Origin: Pseudomonas sp. B28(2017)
GTDB taxonomy: Bacteria > Pseudomonadota > Gammaproteobacteria > Pseudomonadales > Pseudomonadaceae
Assembly: GCF_002113025.1 (NCBI RefSeq)
Contig: NZ_NEJH01000001.1
Location: 806,001-870,000, forward strand
Direction of reading: 5' to 3'
DNA: 64,000 nt
The translations under genes were made by a program, and so were the position numbers. Each line of letters opens with the position of its first letter. Position 1 is the stretch's first letter. Under the pieces are notes generated by a model. It saw nothing but the letters and a program-made list of their open reading frames with translations. It ran no database searches and was not told the origin of the DNA. This document shows positions 62,887 through 64,000 of the stretch, piece after piece.

Positions 62887-64000
62887 ATGGCCAGCTTCAT
62901 CAAGTCCGATCTCGAGTTCATTCTCGAACAAATTTTCATCGCCGAACGGAATGCGGCAGGCGCGAGCCTGATAGACATGCTGCCGAACGTAGAAGTACCT
63001 TTCGGCCTGCGCACCGTCTCCGGCATCCTCAACAACCTGGCCGATCCCCAGTTCGGTGCCGCCGACAACATCTTCCCGCGCATGACGACGCCGGTATTCA
63101 ATACCGCGCAGGTACAGCCGGCCGGCTTCTTCGGTCCCACCGATCCTGGCGGAACCACGCCGACCTCCTACCTGCAGACCAGCGGTTTCGTCTTTGACTC
63201 GCAGCCGCGCACCATCAGCAACCTGATCGTCGACCAGACTGCCAACAACCCGGCGGCGGTCGCGGCCGCAGCGTTCAATCCGGATTCACAGACGGTCACC
63301 AGCCCCGGTCTGGATGGCCTGTTCGGCACCGCCGACGACGTTTCCGTGTTCCAGATCCCCAATATCACGCCAGACGCGGGCCTGACCGTGCCCTTCAACG
63401 CCTGGATGACCTTCTTCGGCCAGTTCTTCGACCATGGCCTGGACCTGGTCACCAAGGGTGGCAGCGGCACAGTGTTCATTCCGCTGCAGCCCGACGATCC
63501 ACTGTTCGTGCCTGGTAGCCCGACCAACTTCATGGTGTTGACCCGGGCCACCAATCTGCCCGGCCCCGATGGCATCCTCGGCACGGCCGACGACATCCAC
63601 GAACAGCAAAATACCACCTCGCCGTTTGTCGACCAGAACCAGACCTACAGCTCGCATCCTTCGCATCAGGTATTCCTGCGCGCCTATGAGCTCAACGCCG
63701 CCGGTGATCCGGTGGCCACCGGCAAGCTGATCACCAATCGTGACCTGGGGGCCGACGGTGTGTTCGGCACCGCCGACGACGTCGAAATCGGTGGCATGGC
63801 CACCTGGAAGGTGGTCAAGGCCCAGGCCCATGATCTGCTCGGCATCAACCTGACCGATGCCGATGTGTTCAATCTGCCGCTGCTGGCGACCGACGCCTAC
63901 GGCAACTTCCTCAAGGGGCCCAACGGCCTTCCGCAAGTGGTGATGAAGGGCCCGGATGGCATTGCCGGCACCGCCGACGACATACTCGTCGAAGGTAACC
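62887..64000 (+). CDS. Large animal-type haem peroxidase-like protein, 3' end outside the window
   Basis: 371 codons are seen from ATG at 62887 (MASFIKSDLEFILEQIFIAE), with a GAGG site upstream and no classical signal peptide. The segment FNAWMTFFGQFFDHGLDLV resembles the distal-His region of animal haem peroxidases. Four short repeats of the form G-x-x-G-T-A-D-D occur (GLFGTADDV, GILGTADDI, GVFGTADDV, GIAGTADDI), probably calcium-binding loops. Similar large bacterial peroxidases carry C-terminal RTX repeats and are exported by type I systems; that part lies beyond this window. Confidence 0.85.
   Translation, partial: MASFIKSDLEFILEQIFIAERNAAGASLIDMLPNVEVPFGLRTVSGILNNLADPQFGAADNIFPRMTTPVFNTAQVQPAGFFGPTDPGGTTPTSYLQTSGFVFDSQPRTISNLIVDQTANNPAAVAAAAFNPDSQTVTSPGLDGLFGTADDVSVFQIPNITPDAGLTVPFNAWMTFFGQFFDHGLDLVTKGGSGTVFIPLQPDDPLFVPGSPTNFMVLTRATNLPGPDGILGTADDIHEQQNTTSPFVDQNQTYSSHPSHQVFLRAYELNAAGDPVATGKLITNRDLGADGVFGTADDVEIGGMATWKVVKAQAHDLLGINLTDADVFNLPLLATDAYGNFLKGPNGLPQVVMKGPDGIAGTADDILVEGN

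Overview
The window looks like a chromosomal segment of a fluorescent-group Pseudomonas. Evidence for this includes a GC-rich coding style, NirBD nitrite reductase, an arginine/ornithine-type ABC importer next to an Lrp regulator and a CtlX-like hydrolase, tandem Ohr genes with an OhrR regulator, DUF2986 and DUF1329 proteins, many NarL/HisKA_3 two-component genes, and typical Pseudomonas REP-like 'TGTAGGAGCG' hairpins. No rRNA, tRNA, CRISPR or phage genes were seen.

Layout. 1-6.8 kb: a signalling cluster made of a receiver-HisKA_3 kinase (cut by the window start), a 1620-residue soluble poly-HAMP hybrid kinase with three receivers (one lacking its phospho-Asp), and a divergent NarL-type regulator. 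7.5-11.9 kb: an AT-richer stretch coding for three exported proteins (RidA-like, gamma-glutamyltransferase, lactonase-like metallo-hydrolase). It is bounded by a decayed IS5-type element (11.9-12.8 kb) inserted exactly at the stop codon of a lytic transglycosylase gene. 13.6-16.7 kb: a patch of gene relics (bestrophin, assimilatory nitrate reductase) around an M24 peptidase and a gamma-glutamylcyclotransferase-like gene. 16.7-19.8 kb: nirBD, preceded by a sigma-54 type promoter and a leader that can form two hexaloop hairpins (A1/G4, the ANTAR target form), the second overlapping a strong intrinsic terminator. This is the arrangement expected for NasT-type antitermination.

20.2-28.1 kb: ornithine/arginine/citrulline metabolism (ornithine cyclodeaminase, four-gene ABC importer, Lrp regulator, CtlX-like hydrolase, AraC regulator), interrupted by a 0.9-kb block of dispersed repeats. 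28.2-34.3 kb: threonine dehydratase-like enzyme, TrmK, a GlxA-type regulator divergent from an exported isochorismatase-family hydrolase and a Tat-exported alpha/beta hydrolase, and a membrane protein. 34.5-36.3 kb: two tandem Ohr genes, an Ohr-like relic and OhrR, each preceded by a related 12-bp palindrome. 36.6-38.8 kb: a five-haem cytochrome c and a small protein.

39.4-41.6 kb and 59.8-62.1 kb: two paralogous tail-to-tail modules of a NarL response regulator and a membrane HisKA_3 kinase. Between them: an MFS transporter, TIM-barrel isomerase and MocR regulator (41.7-45.8 kb), a GFA-family protein, a secreted endonuclease, an amino-acid transport group (APC permease, solute-binding protein, AspT-type antiporter, MHS symporter; 48-53.6 kb), a nucleotidyltransferase-like protein, DUF2986, DUF1329, DUF4157, Gfa, a patatin-like phospholipase and a LysE exporter. 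The window ends inside a large haem-peroxidase-like protein gene.

Overall this is accessory, environment-facing gene content: nitrogen-source use, amino-acid uptake, peroxide defence and signal transduction. Coordinates come from reading frames and ribosome-binding sites judged by eye. Family names are from recognised motifs, not database searches.
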